NCBI GenBank assembly: GCA_963575745.1
Contig: CAUYUJ010007481.1
Location: forward strand, 1 to 37,500
Length of the DNA stretch: 37,500 bases
Reading direction: 5' to 3'
Source: Prorocentrum cordatum
Taxonomy: Eukaryota; Sar; Dinophyceae; Prorocentrales; Prorocentraceae
Below, one piece after another: positions 29,266-37,500 of this stretch (position 1 is the first letter of the stretch; every line of letters begins with the position of its first letter). The translations under genes and the position numbers were made by a program. The notes beneath the pieces are model-generated. The model searched no databases, was not told the DNA's origin, and saw only the letters and a list, made by a program, of their open reading frames with translations.

Positions 29266-29725
29266 CCCCCACCCTGTACACCTCCGCCGGAGGCCACCAG
29301 TTCGCGCCTCCCTCGCCCGTCGTCGCTCTGCCCAGCGGCAAGAGCCTTGCCCGCTATCAGCCAGCCAGCTAGCTCTTTTTGCTGCGCGCAGCGGACGACC
29401 TGCGCGCGTCGCTGGGACCCCTCCGGGGCGACCTGCGCGCGTCGCTGGGACCCCGCGCTGCGCTGCGCCCGCAGCTTTGGACTTTTGAGTGCGCGGGCAA
29501 AGAGGGAGTAAAAGAAGGGGAGGAAGCGGGCGCGATCCTCGCGGTGGCGTCGCGGCGCGCGGGCGATGCCGTCGGGGAGCCCCGGGGAAACTCCTTGCGG
29601 CGGCCACGCCCAGCGTCACGAGTACCCAGGGCCAGTCATTCACAAACTATTAGCATTCATATACAATTGCACCATGCATTGGCGTACTCGCATTCATGCA
29701 CGTAGACTCGCTCGTCGTGTACCAC
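29266..29725. other. No gene recognised; possible insertion in the array
   Basis: The word GACCTGCGCGCGTCGCTGGG occurs at 29397 and again at 29430. The rest shows no domain. It separates the main array from the single decayed unit at 29726. Confidence 0.45.
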
Positions 29726-29790
29726 GCCACTCATTTCGGCACACCCCTAGCACGGTTCGTTGCCTCATAGGGATCACCACCGAGAAAAAG
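29726..29790. repeat. Isolated decayed unit of the 90-bp repeat
   Basis: CTCATTTCGGCACACCCCTA and the following TCATAGGGATCACCACCGA match the unit's second half and the start of the next unit, with several changes. Confidence 0.8.
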
Positions 29791-29922
29791 AATCACAACT
29801 GCGGTACTCACACCTGCATATGGTTGGGTCCTTCGTGAGGCTAATTTTTTACCATGCGAACAGGCGCCCCGTGGCTGAGGGGGGGAAGGGAGGGGGGGGG
29901 AAGGAAGGTGCGGTGCACCGAA

Positions 29923-30880
29923 TTAGTCTGGCGGCCCCGGCCGGGCCCGCAGGCGCGCTTCCAGGGCGGCGCGCCAGGCCTCCGTGCCACCGCCGGCGCG
30001 CACCGCCGGCGCCAGCAGCAACATGGCCGCCCGCGGGGGCAGCGCCGGCGCCCACCCCGGGCACGGCCTCGCCGACAGCTGCGCGCACCGCGCCGCCGAA
30101 GCGCCGCAGCGCAGGCACGCCACCCAGCCCGAACCCTGCGCCGCTGCGTGCGCCTGCCATGCGGCGCCTGCGAAGAGGGCGCGCGCGGCTTCGGCTGGCG
30201 CAGGAGGCGTGACGGCCCCGCCGGCCTCAATCGCTGCCCGGGTACGCCGGCGCGGCGGCGTCGGAGCTGGCGCCGCCGGCGCCGCTGGCGGGTGCCGAGC
30301 TTTCCTGGCGGCGCGGGGCACTTGCGCGGCGGCCCAGCGGCGGCGCACGCGCGGCCCCTCGGGCCCGCGGCTCTCGTGGTTGGCTCGCAAGGCCGCCAGT
30401 TCAACCGCAGCGAGCACCCGCTGTGCTGCGGCCAGCGCCGTCAGCTGGAAGTCGCGTTCCAGGCAGACCGGTGGCGGGGGGAGCCGGGCTTTGGCCGCTG
30501 CGCCTGCCAGCCGGTCACCAGCCGCGTTGCCCGCCCTGTCCTCCGCGGACAGCCCCCGGGCGAGCGCTTCCTCGGCGGTCGTGTGGCCCTTGACCCATCG
30601 CGCCGTGAGGAACCCGCTCCGGCTGTGCTCCGCGATGCGCTCCCATAAATCGGAATGCGCCCAGTCGAGGTAGCATGCGCCGGCACGCAGGGAGGCCACG
30701 CCATTGCGGACGAAGCGGGAGTCCGTGATGACCTCCACGGGCGCCCCCGCCAAACTGACGGCTTGGACGGCGGCGGTCAGCTCAGCCCGCTGCGCAGTCT
30801 GCGCCGCGTCCACCAGCCCACTGTGGTCGCTCGTGCCGTGGGGCCCCTCCAGCAGCAGTCCCCAGGCCGCCCGGGCCACA
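29923..30880 (-). pseudogene. RNase H-like domain with C-terminal zinc motif, 5'-truncated retroelement remnant
   Basis: The minus strand reads from a Trp-Gly (about 30862) to TAA at 29923-29925. RNase H1-type motifs appear in order: QRAEL with the acidic Glu, ITDSRFV with the Asp, RWVKGHTT, and GNAAGDRLAG with a late Asp. The first catalytic Asp (a DGS-like motif) should lie just upstream but is replaced by a CA/GT microsatellite (30877-30898). The remaining C-terminal region is Ala/Pro/Arg-rich and has CLRCGASAARC. RNase H domains remove RNA from RNA-DNA hybrids during retrotransposition. The same RNase H plus CxxCG layout recurs at 35118-36180. The missing first motif and lack of a clear start make it a remnant. 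Confidence 0.6.
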
Positions 30881-30920
30881 CACACACACACACACACGCC
30901 TTGGACCCCCCCCTCTTGAA

Positions 30921-31011
30921 CGCCCCCGCGGTCTTGGTCATGGTCCATGCCAGCCTTCGTCGTTTCGCGGGGGTGGTCCACGAGGCGACGCTGACCAAGA
31001 TGGACGGTGAC
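30921..31011 (+). repeat. Inverted repeat pair, left arm
   Basis: 91 bp, inverted at 31772-31862 with about two mismatches. It starts CGCCCCCGCGGTCTTGGTCA. Confidence 0.9.
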
Positions 31012-31044
31012 CAAGATCAGCGCGACGTTTCTACGTTCCGTCCT

Positions 31045-31288
31045 TAGGGGAACAAGAAGTGGCATAAAAATAAAAACTCGGAGGTCCGCGCGGATTTCTC
31101 GGATCGGCGCTGGACCCCCTTCCCTGGCGCGCGGAGCGCGCCAGGGGCGGCGCCGGAGGCGCCGCAGGGGGGCCCCAGCGCCGGTCCGAAATATCCGCGC
31201 GGACCTCCGCCGGGGGGCCCCAGCGCCGATCCGAGAAATCCGCGCGGACCTCCGAGTTTTTATGTTTATGCCACGTTCTGTTCCCCTA
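31045..31288. mobile_element. Foldback element, AGGGGAAC family, copy 2
   Basis: Left end TAGGGGAAC, right end GTTCCCCTA. The arms are about 80-90 bp and share CTCGGAGGTCCGCGCGGATTT with the element at 18624. The right arm has an internal duplication of a segment starting GGGGGGCCCCAGCGCCG (about 45 bp). No coding capacity. Confidence 0.85.
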
Positions 31289-31298
31289 GTCCTGGCCC

Positions 31299-31751
31299 CA
31301 GGAGGAGGAGGAAAAGGAGGAGGAGGAAGTGTTGGATGAGTAGGAGGAGGAGGAGGAGGAGGAGGAGGAGGAGGAGGAGGAGGAGGAGGAGGAGGAACGA
31401 GGAGGAGGAGGAGGTAAGGAGGAGGCGGAGGAGGGAGGGGAGGAGGAGGGGGGGAAGGAGGACGGAGGAGGCATGAGGAGGAGGAGGAGGAGGTAAAGAA
31501 AGGCAGTAGGAGAGAGAACTTTAGCAGGCCTAGGAGGGCCTTGAGACATCCCGGGACTCAACGGTAGAGAGGAGTGACGGAGGAGGGAGGAGAGGAGGAG
31601 GAGGAGGGAAGCGGAGGAGGATGGAGGAGGAGGAGGAGGACGGTGGTGGAGGAGGAATAGGAGAGGGAGGAGGAGGAGGACCAAGAAGGAGGAAGGAAAA
31701 AGAAATAGGGAGGAGGAGGAGGAGGAGGGAGGAGGAGGAGGAGGAGGAGGA
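31299..31751 (+). repeat. GGA tracts
   Basis: 31299-31490 and 31577-31751 are GGA-rich, with 80 bp of mixed sequence between them. They lie between the arms of the 91-bp inverted repeat. Confidence 0.95.
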
Positions 31752-31771
31752 AGCAAGAGAATCACGTCTGA

Positions 31772-31862
31772 GTCACCGTCCATCTTGGTCAGCGTCGCCT
31801 CGTGGTCCACCCCCGCGAAACGACGAAGGCTGGCATGGACCATGACCAAGACCTCGGGGGCG
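31772..31862 (-). repeat. Inverted repeat pair, right arm
   Basis: Reverse complement of 30921-31011. In one direction both arms can be read as a peptide containing VMVHASLRRFAGV, so the arm might once have been coding. Confidence 0.9.
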
Positions 31863-32473
31863 TCCTGGCCATGGTCCCCGCTTCCTTCCCCCCTCGGGGA
31901 GTCTCGGGCGGCCCCAAATGGCGGCCCCGCGACCGCCCCGTGGCGGCCTCCGGCGGCCCTCCGTGGCCCCCTTTGCGGCGGGCGGCGAGCGGCGGCCGGG
32001 CACGTCCCCGCACGTCCCCGCGACCCTCCTCCTCCTTACTACTACTTCTTTACCTACTACTCCGCCCTCCAAACCCAGCATAATATTACCCCCAACCTAG
32101 ACATCCCCTTTGTACTTCCTCCCCCCTACTACTTCCTCGGCCTCAATTATCTCTTTCCCCGCCTCCCCTCCTAATCACATCACCCACCCTCTCCACCCAT
32201 CCCTCACATCCCAGCTCCTCCTCCTCCCACTCCTCCTTCTCCCCCTCCTCGTCCTCCCCTCCCCCTTTTCATAGCCTGCTAACCGCGTAGTGGTTTGCGG
32301 GGCAGGAAAATCTTAGGGGGCGGCTGCGGCGGCGGCCGCTCGCAGACGACGCCCGGTATAGCGGCTGCGGCGGCCGGCCGCGTCCCGGGGGGGCCCCGGC
32401 GGCCTGCCTCAGCGGCTGCGGCGCTACGGGCGGTAGCGGCAGCGACGGCCGCTCACAGTTCGGAGACTCGGGA
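31863..32473. other. No gene recognised; pyrimidine-rich
   Basis: 32030-32275 is a T/C-rich stretch with CTACTAC and CCTCCCC words. 32310-32460 is GCGGC-rich. No domain or RNA gene seen. Confidence 0.5.
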
Positions 32474-32709
32474 GGCCTCAAATAGACGGGGTCTGAGTAG
32501 ACGGGGTCGGAGCATCGCGCCGCATCGCCGATGCATCGGCGATGCGGCTCGATGTGGAGCCCGATTGTTTCCTTGTTTCCACGCCGATGGTGCCGATGCA
32601 GCGCCGACGTCGCAGGTGTATCACCAATGCATGGCCGATGTATCGATGATGCATCGGCGATGCGGCGCGATCTTCCGACCCCATCTACTCCGACCTCATC
32701 TGGGAGGCC
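32474..32709. mobile_element. Foldback element, GATGCATC family, copy 1
   Basis: The left arm begins GGCCTC, with GACGGGGTCGGAG and CGCCGCATCGCCGATGCATC. The right arm is its reverse complement over about 60 bp. The interior repeats CGATGCATCGGCGATG words. A relative lies at 33885-34057. Confidence 0.8.
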
Positions 32710-32931
32710 TCTAGAGACGCCTCGGGGGAGTTACCCGGAAATGAGGAGACGAGGAGGAGGATCGGCGGCGAGCGAGGGGGGGAAAGGAGAAGGAGAAGGA
32801 GAAGGCCCTCTCAGAGGGCGGCGGGGCTTCTCAGAAGCCCTTAGACCTTCTGGGAAACTTATCTTCTGTCTGCGGGGTAGGCCGAGAAAAGTTTCCACAG
32901 AAGGCCAGAGGGCGTCCGTGCTTTTTGAGAA

Positions 32932-33193
32932 TTTTGGGTTGACCCAAAAGGGGGGTCCAGCGACGAAGGGGTGGTGCAATAGATGTGGTGCAATAGATTC
33001 GCGGTGTTGCCATACAGTTGGGGCGTGCAGTACATGTCGGGGCGCAGATGTATTGCTGAAGTGGTCGCGTGCCACGCCTCACTTGCAATACGATGCAATA
33101 CAGTTCTCTGGCGCAGTGCATTTGCAACACGATTGCCCCAGATCTGGTGCACCACCCCCTTGCAGCTGGACCCCCCTGAGGGTCACCCAGAAA
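32932..33193. mobile_element. Foldback element with about 55-bp arms
   Basis: The left arm starts TTTTGGGTTGACCC and contains GGGGGGTCCAGC and GGGGTGGTGCA. The right arm (about 33138-33193) is the reverse complement with several mismatches. The interior repeats ATGCAATA words. Noncoding. Confidence 0.7.
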
Positions 33194-33355
33194 GGATCAG
33201 GCGGGAAAAAGGCACACAGGCACCATTCAGCGTCGACTCCCCAGAACAATATGGGAAAAGAGGGGAAGTGGGAGGGGGAGACGAAAACCCCCCCGACTAG
33301 GGGAAAATAGGAGGTATTCTTGTATTCGTGTGTATGTCTTCGTGTGCCCATGGGG

Positions 33356-33370
33356 CCCCCCCCCCCCCCC
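33356..33370 (+). repeat. Poly(C) run
   Basis: About 15 C residues in a row. Confidence 0.95.
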
Positions 33371-33483
33371 AACGAAGGCCCGCGCCCCTCTCGCGGCGCC
33401 CGGGGCCCGCCGCCGCGAGACTGGCGAGGAGCCGCGCGCCGCAGCCGGGGTGCGCACGTTGGCCCCGCGCAGACACACAGAGG

Positions 33484-33743
33484 ATCTGGGCCTGCGTCGG
33501 GCGCGCCCCTCCACAGGGGGAGCAGCCAAAGAAATAGTCAAAAAATAGTCCGGGGACGACTTTTTTTTTTTTATTTGTAAGCATTTAGGAACTCTCTGTT
33601 TGAGTGTGTTGCATTTTTTCGCCCACAATCCCCCCCCTGTAGGGGGACACGCCCGACTTAAATCTGGGCTTGCGTCGGGCTTGTCCCTCCACAGGAGGAA
33701 CATTCAAAAATAGTCAAAGCATAGCCCGTGGACGGTTTTTATG
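33484..33743. repeat. Two spaced copies of an approximately 85-bp block
   Basis: 33484-33570 and 33662-33743 share ATCTGGGC, TGCGTCGGGC, CCCTCCACAGG, AATAGTCAAA and a T-run end, at an offset of 178 bp. AGGGGGACACGCCCGAC (33641-33657) is an inverted partner of the start of copy 2 and could form a hairpin. Confidence 0.75.
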
Positions 33744-33884
33744 AATCTGTTTGACCATGCGTTTGGCTATGCTTCGACTGTTCTGTCACTTTTCACCTTG
33801 AATCCGCCTGCAGGGGGACGCGCCCGACCTGACGCTACAGCGAGAGCGCTCAAGTTCGCGCAACGTAAGCAGAAAGAGGATCTA

Positions 33885-34057
33885 GGCCTCCCAGACGGGG
33901 TCCGGGCAGATGGGGTCGGAGGATCGCTCCGCATCGCCGATGCATCCGCGATGCAGGTCGGTGTGGAGCTCCATGTTCGCCAGGCCGACGCCGCCGATGC
34001 AGCGGCGATGCGGCGCGATCCTCCGATCCTATCTGCTTGGACCTCCTCAAGGGGGCC
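33885..34057. mobile_element. Foldback element, GATGCATC family, copy 2
   Basis: Same end and core words as the copy at 32474 (GGCCTC, GATGGGGTCGGAGGATCGC, CCGCATCGCCGATGCATC), with a shorter loop. The arms have more mismatches, so this copy looks older. Confidence 0.75.
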
Positions 34058-34059
34058 TC

Positions 34060-34680
34060 CAGTGGAGGACGGAGGAGGTGGATGGCAGAGGTGGAGCAGA
34101 AGGAGGAGTAGTAGGAGAGGGACGATGACGAGTGGGACGACGGAGTATGATGCAGGTTGGGGACGCGGATGGACGGAGGAGGGGGATAGGATGATGGGGA
34201 GAGAGGTGCAGTAGGAAGGGGACGAGGAGGAAAACATAAGCAGGACAGGAGCGAGAGGACAGGAGAAGAAGGAGACGGAGAAAGGGAGGAGGAGGAGGAG
34301 GAGGAGGAGGAGGAGGAGGAGGAGGATAATCATTCACGTCGTCCCTCTTATCCTCCTCCTCCTCCGTCTCTCGCGCGGACGCTGTGCATCGACGACGTCG
34401 ACTGCGACGACCTCGACGGCCACGGCGACGACCTCGCCGACGACAGCGACGACGCCGACGACGCCCGCGTCGAAAAATCGACGACGGCCTCCGGTCCGGT
34501 GGCCCCCCGTCGGCCCCAGCTGCTTGGACCCCTGGTCCTTCCAATTTATTCAGGAATCGCTCTCCTGGCGCTCTGGAGTCGCGCTCTCGCTGGAGACTCG
34601 CTCGCAGTTTGCTGACGCATAGCGCCCTTGCGTCGGAATGTCCTGTAGTCTACCCAAGCTCCGCGCTCCCGACACCCAGG
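34060..34680. repeat. GGA tract and GACGAC-rich repeats; no gene seen
   Basis: 34264-34325 is a GGA run followed by a short opposed TCC run. 34380-34485 is made of CGACGAC words. Nothing coding is recognised. Confidence 0.65.
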
Positions 34681-34684
34681 CGCC

Positions 34685-34853
34685 CAGGAGTCGCGCTCAC
34701 GCTTCCTGCTCCCTCACAGATTACTTAGGAATCGGGATCTCGCTGCCCTTCGTGGCCCCGTTGCAGCCCTTCGTGGCCCCCTCGCTTTGTTTCGTGGCCC
34801 CGTTGCAGCCCTTCGTGGCCCAGGAGTCGCGCTCACGCTTAGGGTTCCCTCAC
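34685..34853. repeat. Tandem repeats ending in acceptor-like CCCTCACAG
   Basis: CAGGAGTCGCGCTCACGCTT occurs at 34685 and 34821, each followed within 15 bp by CCCTCACAG. Between them a roughly 42-bp unit with TTCGTGGCCCCGTTGCAGCC is repeated twice. Confidence 0.8.
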
Positions 34854-34946
34854 AGACCCCCGGCCCTCCGGCAGGTCCGTGTGCGCCGGGCGGCCCGGCG
34901 ACCTCTTCCTCTTCCCGGGCCGCAAGCCGCACTGCGGGGCGAACGG

Positions 34947-35122
34947 CCGCCGCCTCCTCCACCTCCTGCTCCTCCTGCTGCTCCTGCTCCTCGTGCTCCT
35001 CCTCCTCCTCCTCCTCCTCCTCCTCCTCCTCCTCCTCCTGCTCCTCCTGCTCCTCCTCCTGCTCCTGCTCCTCCTCCTCCTCCTCCTCCTCCTCCTCCTC
35101 CTCCTCCTCCTCCTCCTCCTCC
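34947..35122 (+). repeat. TCC/TGC microsatellite
   Basis: (CTC)n with CTG interruptions. It abuts the RNase H-like remnant directly, at the place where that domain's N-terminal half should be. Confidence 0.95.
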
Positions 35123-36180
35123 CTGAATCACGTGAATGCGATAGCACGCGGACGCCGCCACTGCTACAAGCTCGAGCACGCGGACCTCTGGCACGATCTT
35201 TTTTCGCTGCTTGACGTCCGCGTGGGCCGCTTCGCGCTCCTGCACGTGCCCTCGCATCTAGCTGAGGACCCCGCGAAGTTTGCGCGTCTAGGCCACACTG
35301 TGCTGCCCGAGGCTATCTTTCTCAATGCAGTGGCCGACGGGCTCGCCGAGGAGCGGTCTGAGGAGGCCCAGCTTGATCCTGATGTAGCGCGTCGCGCTTT
35401 GGACTTGGTGGAGCAGGCCGAGGCCATCCTGCTCCGCAATGCTACGCTCTGTGCTGCCGCCGCCTCCGCCCCCAAGAGCCCTGGCCGTGAGGTTATCAAA
35501 CCGAAGGTTTCTAGGGCTCAGAGGAGGGAGGAGCTGCTTTCTGGCTTCGCGGCTCGTTCCCAGCATGCCTTTGTGCCGACCGCTTTCGGCTGGTGCTGCA
35601 AGAGCTGTGGCCGATCGGTCAGGCGCACTCAGAGCCGCGCCCTCCACCTCCTGCGTTCATCGTGCTCGGCCCTGCGGCCGTCGCCTTGCTCGCCTCCCTG
35701 CCGCGTGGAGCTGCAGCAGCGAGGCCAGCTGAGGGAGGGGGACGGGGCGGTCGAGGACGGGGGGGGGACGGTGTGTTGCCTCTCGAGCCTGCGGCAGAGC
35801 CAGAGGCGGAGGACACTGCTCCCGCGCCTCGGGTCTGCGTCAGGCTGCCGCGCTCGTACGAGGGGCTGCCGCCCATCGACGAGCAACTCTTTCGGTCTCT
35901 GGGGATGCCTGATCCCCCATCTCGTCTGCCTCCTGGCACTGGCATCGCTGGACATGTGCCGCATGCCTCTCACTTTTTGTGGCGCAAGGGCGCCATCACG
36001 TTCTGCAGCACCTGCGGGCGATACGCGGACTCCAGGCCCTCGCTTCTTCTGGAGGAGTGCGAGGCGGCGAGGTACGGACCCCTCGCGCTGACTAAGGCGC
36101 AGCTGACTGCCCTGATGCGGCTGCGCAAGGGCCTCCCTCCCAGGCCTGGGGTCCGCGAGTGGCCCTCGGCGGGTGTTTAG
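35118..36180 (+). pseudogene. Retroelement 3' remnant: RNase H-like C-half and two zinc motifs, one frameshift
   Basis: Frame 1 (35118 to about 35660-35750) contains HADLWHDLF, HVPSH and NAVADGLAE, which fit the last strand, His loop and final Asp helix of RNase H, and then a zinc-type motif GWCCKSCG...C. The sense then continues in another frame to TAG at 36178-36180, with HFLWRKGAITFCSTCGRYA and LLLEEC, a second CxxC...C motif. Each half reads well in its own frame, so one frameshift in the low-complexity link (about 35660-35760) is likely. The first catalytic residues are lost upstream, next to a TCC tract. The layout matches the minus-strand remnant at 29923-30880. Confidence 0.55.
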
Positions 36181-36267
36181 CCCGCAGGTTTTGTTTGCCA
36201 GCCTGTCGCCCGGCCTTTTTGCTCTCGCGAATAGGGTGTGCGCCTGGCTGCCGCGCATTGCAAAAAC

Positions 36268-36760
36268 TCCTCCTCCCTCCTCCTCCTCCTCCTTCTCCTC
36301 CTCCTCCTCCTTCTCCTCCTCCTCCTCCTCCTCCTCCGCCCCCTGCCTCTCGTTTCGGCACCGTGGGCGTCGCCGCCGTCGTCGGCGTCGATGTCGTCGC
36401 CGCCGCCTTCGCCGTCGTCGTCGCCGCCGCCGACGTCGGCTTCGGTGACGTGGTCGCCGTCGTCGCTGTCGCCGACGTCGCCATCGGTGTCGTCGCTGTC
36501 GATGTCGTCGCCGTCGATGTCGTCGCCGTCGTATGCTGCCGTTGTCGATATGGTATCCGTCGATGCCGCCGCCGTCGGTGTCGTCGCCGCCGTCGCCTGG
36601 CTTGTCGTCGCCGTCGCCTTCGGAGGAGGAGGGTGAGGGGGAGTGATGAGGATGAGGGGGAGGGGAAAGCAGAAGTGGAGGAGGAGGAGGAGGAGAAGAC
36701 GGGAGGAAAGGAAGAACGAGGAGAGGGGGAGGGAGAAGGAGAGCTGTCATCCTCTCCCAA
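36268..36760. repeat. TCC tract, GTCGTCGCC-type repeats, GGA tract
   Basis: 36268-36337 is TCC, 36357-36620 consists of GTCGCC/GTCGTC words, and 36675-36750 is GGA-rich. All translated frames are low complexity. Confidence 0.9.
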
Positions 36761-36855
36761 CTTGTCTTTTAATCCCACCTTGGTATCCTTCTTGTACCCA
36801 TCCTTCTGTGTTTGCCCGGGTAGCGCTTGCTTTAAGGGATTATTCATTCGCTGAG

Positions 36856-37058
36856 AAGGAGTTTGTATCAGCGTAAGCAGCATTCGTTTGTCAACATACC
36901 CATTCGTGGAGACGAGTTATCGAAGACGCCTACGGCGAATCACCGCCGCACCCTGCCTTTTGGAATCGCCCATGTCGCCGAACGTTGTGGCAGAGCTCTG
37001 GCAAGCTATCGGACCATTTGTTCCCCCAGCCATTGTGGAAAACCTTCGGGGAATACTT
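36856..37058 (+). CDS. Candidate internal exon, unknown protein
   Basis: One frame, free of repeats, runs from after an in-frame TGA (36852-36854) to a canonical GTGAGC donor at 37059, in phase 0. It ends with MSPNVVAELWQAIGPFVPPA then IVENLRGIL. AG choices at about 36862, 36870 and 36880 could serve as acceptor. No domain is recognised. It is on the same strand as the JmjC-like exons and may be a later exon of that gene, or of another gene. A GGA tract starts about 20 bp after the donor. The minus strand also has an open frame here, but with no splice signals that I can support. Confidence 0.35.
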
Positions 37059-37077
37059 GTGAGCGGATGGCGGCGAG

Positions 37078-37500
37078 GATCAGGAGGAGGAGGAGGCGGA
37101 GGAGGAGGAGGAGGACTGGACGTCTTGGGAGCCTCTGGGGGCCTTCTTGAAGCCCCCTGGGAGGCCTCTTGGAGCCGTCTTGTCGGCCTCCTGTGTTCTC
37201 GTGGCGGCCTTTGGGGGCTTCTTGGGGGCTTTTGTGGCCGTCTGAGGGCGTTCCTGGCCCGTCTGACGCCTTCGAAAGCCGTCTTGGGGGCCTCTCTGAA
37301 CCGACTTGGGGCCATCTTGAGGTGCTCTAGGACCGTCTTGAAGGCCATCTTGGACGCCTTGGAGGCCTCTTGGGCCGTCTTGGGGCTCTTTTGGGGCAGT
37401 CTTGGGGGGCCTCTTGGGCTTTTCTGGGGCCATCTTGGAGGCCTCTGGGGCGCTCTGGGGGCGATCCTGGGGGGCTCTTGGGCCGTCTCGAGCCCAAGTG
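37078..37500. repeat. GGA run followed by GGCCTCTTGGGGC-type repeats
   Basis: 37078-37116 is GGA. The rest, to the window edge, is a run of diverged GTCTTGGGGGCCTCT words, the same pairing of microsatellite and degenerate repeat seen at 12868-13045 and 27590-27690. Confidence 0.85.

Noticed and set aside
1-37500. Bacterial or viral origin
   Set aside because: No operon-like gene packing or ribosome binding sites; the spliced-leader relict, long introns and microsatellites point to dinoflagellate nuclear DNA.

Overview
The window looks like nuclear DNA of a dinoflagellate. It is GC-rich and very repeat-dense. The decisive sign is an intact 22-nt dinoflagellate spliced-leader (SL) exon copy at 19692-19713, followed by a decayed second partial copy, 111 bp before the start codon of a LINE-type retrotransposon. 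A Prorocentrum-like or Symbiodinium-like species is possible, but nothing here fixes the genus.

Layout. 2-805 is the 3' end of a tyrosine recombinase. 937-1715 holds two near-identical 332-bp blocks. 1716-12300 is mostly repeats, with one good first exon (signal peptide, 3416-3584), a possible coiled-coil exon (7530-7707) and several foldback elements. Three short exons, at about 12313-12498, 25931-26017 and 27740-27877 on the + strand, join in phase into part of a JmjC/cupin-type oxygenase domain. The first of the introns this implies is about 13.4 kb. It contains satellite DNA, a 155-bp palindrome, a foldback element and the LINE (19692-24944). The LINE is nearly complete: coiled coil, RRM-like region, AP-type endonuclease, reverse transcriptase and zinc knuckle lie in one frame, broken by one TAA.

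28297-29265 is an array of a 90-bp repeat, with a lone decayed copy at 29726-29790. 29923-30880 (minus) and 35118-36180 (plus) are broken ends of a retroelement family that joins an RNase H-like domain to CxxCG zinc motifs. 30921-34060 is packed with inverted-repeat elements, some nested. 36856-37058 is a further candidate exon.

Two patterns run through the window. TCC/GGA microsatellites occur more than twenty times, often as opposed pairs and just downstream of predicted splice donors. Inverted-repeat (foldback/MITE-like) elements occur at least nine times. Most long open frames here are translations of these tracts and are not genes. All exon calls are inferences from sequence pattern alone and need transcript evidence.
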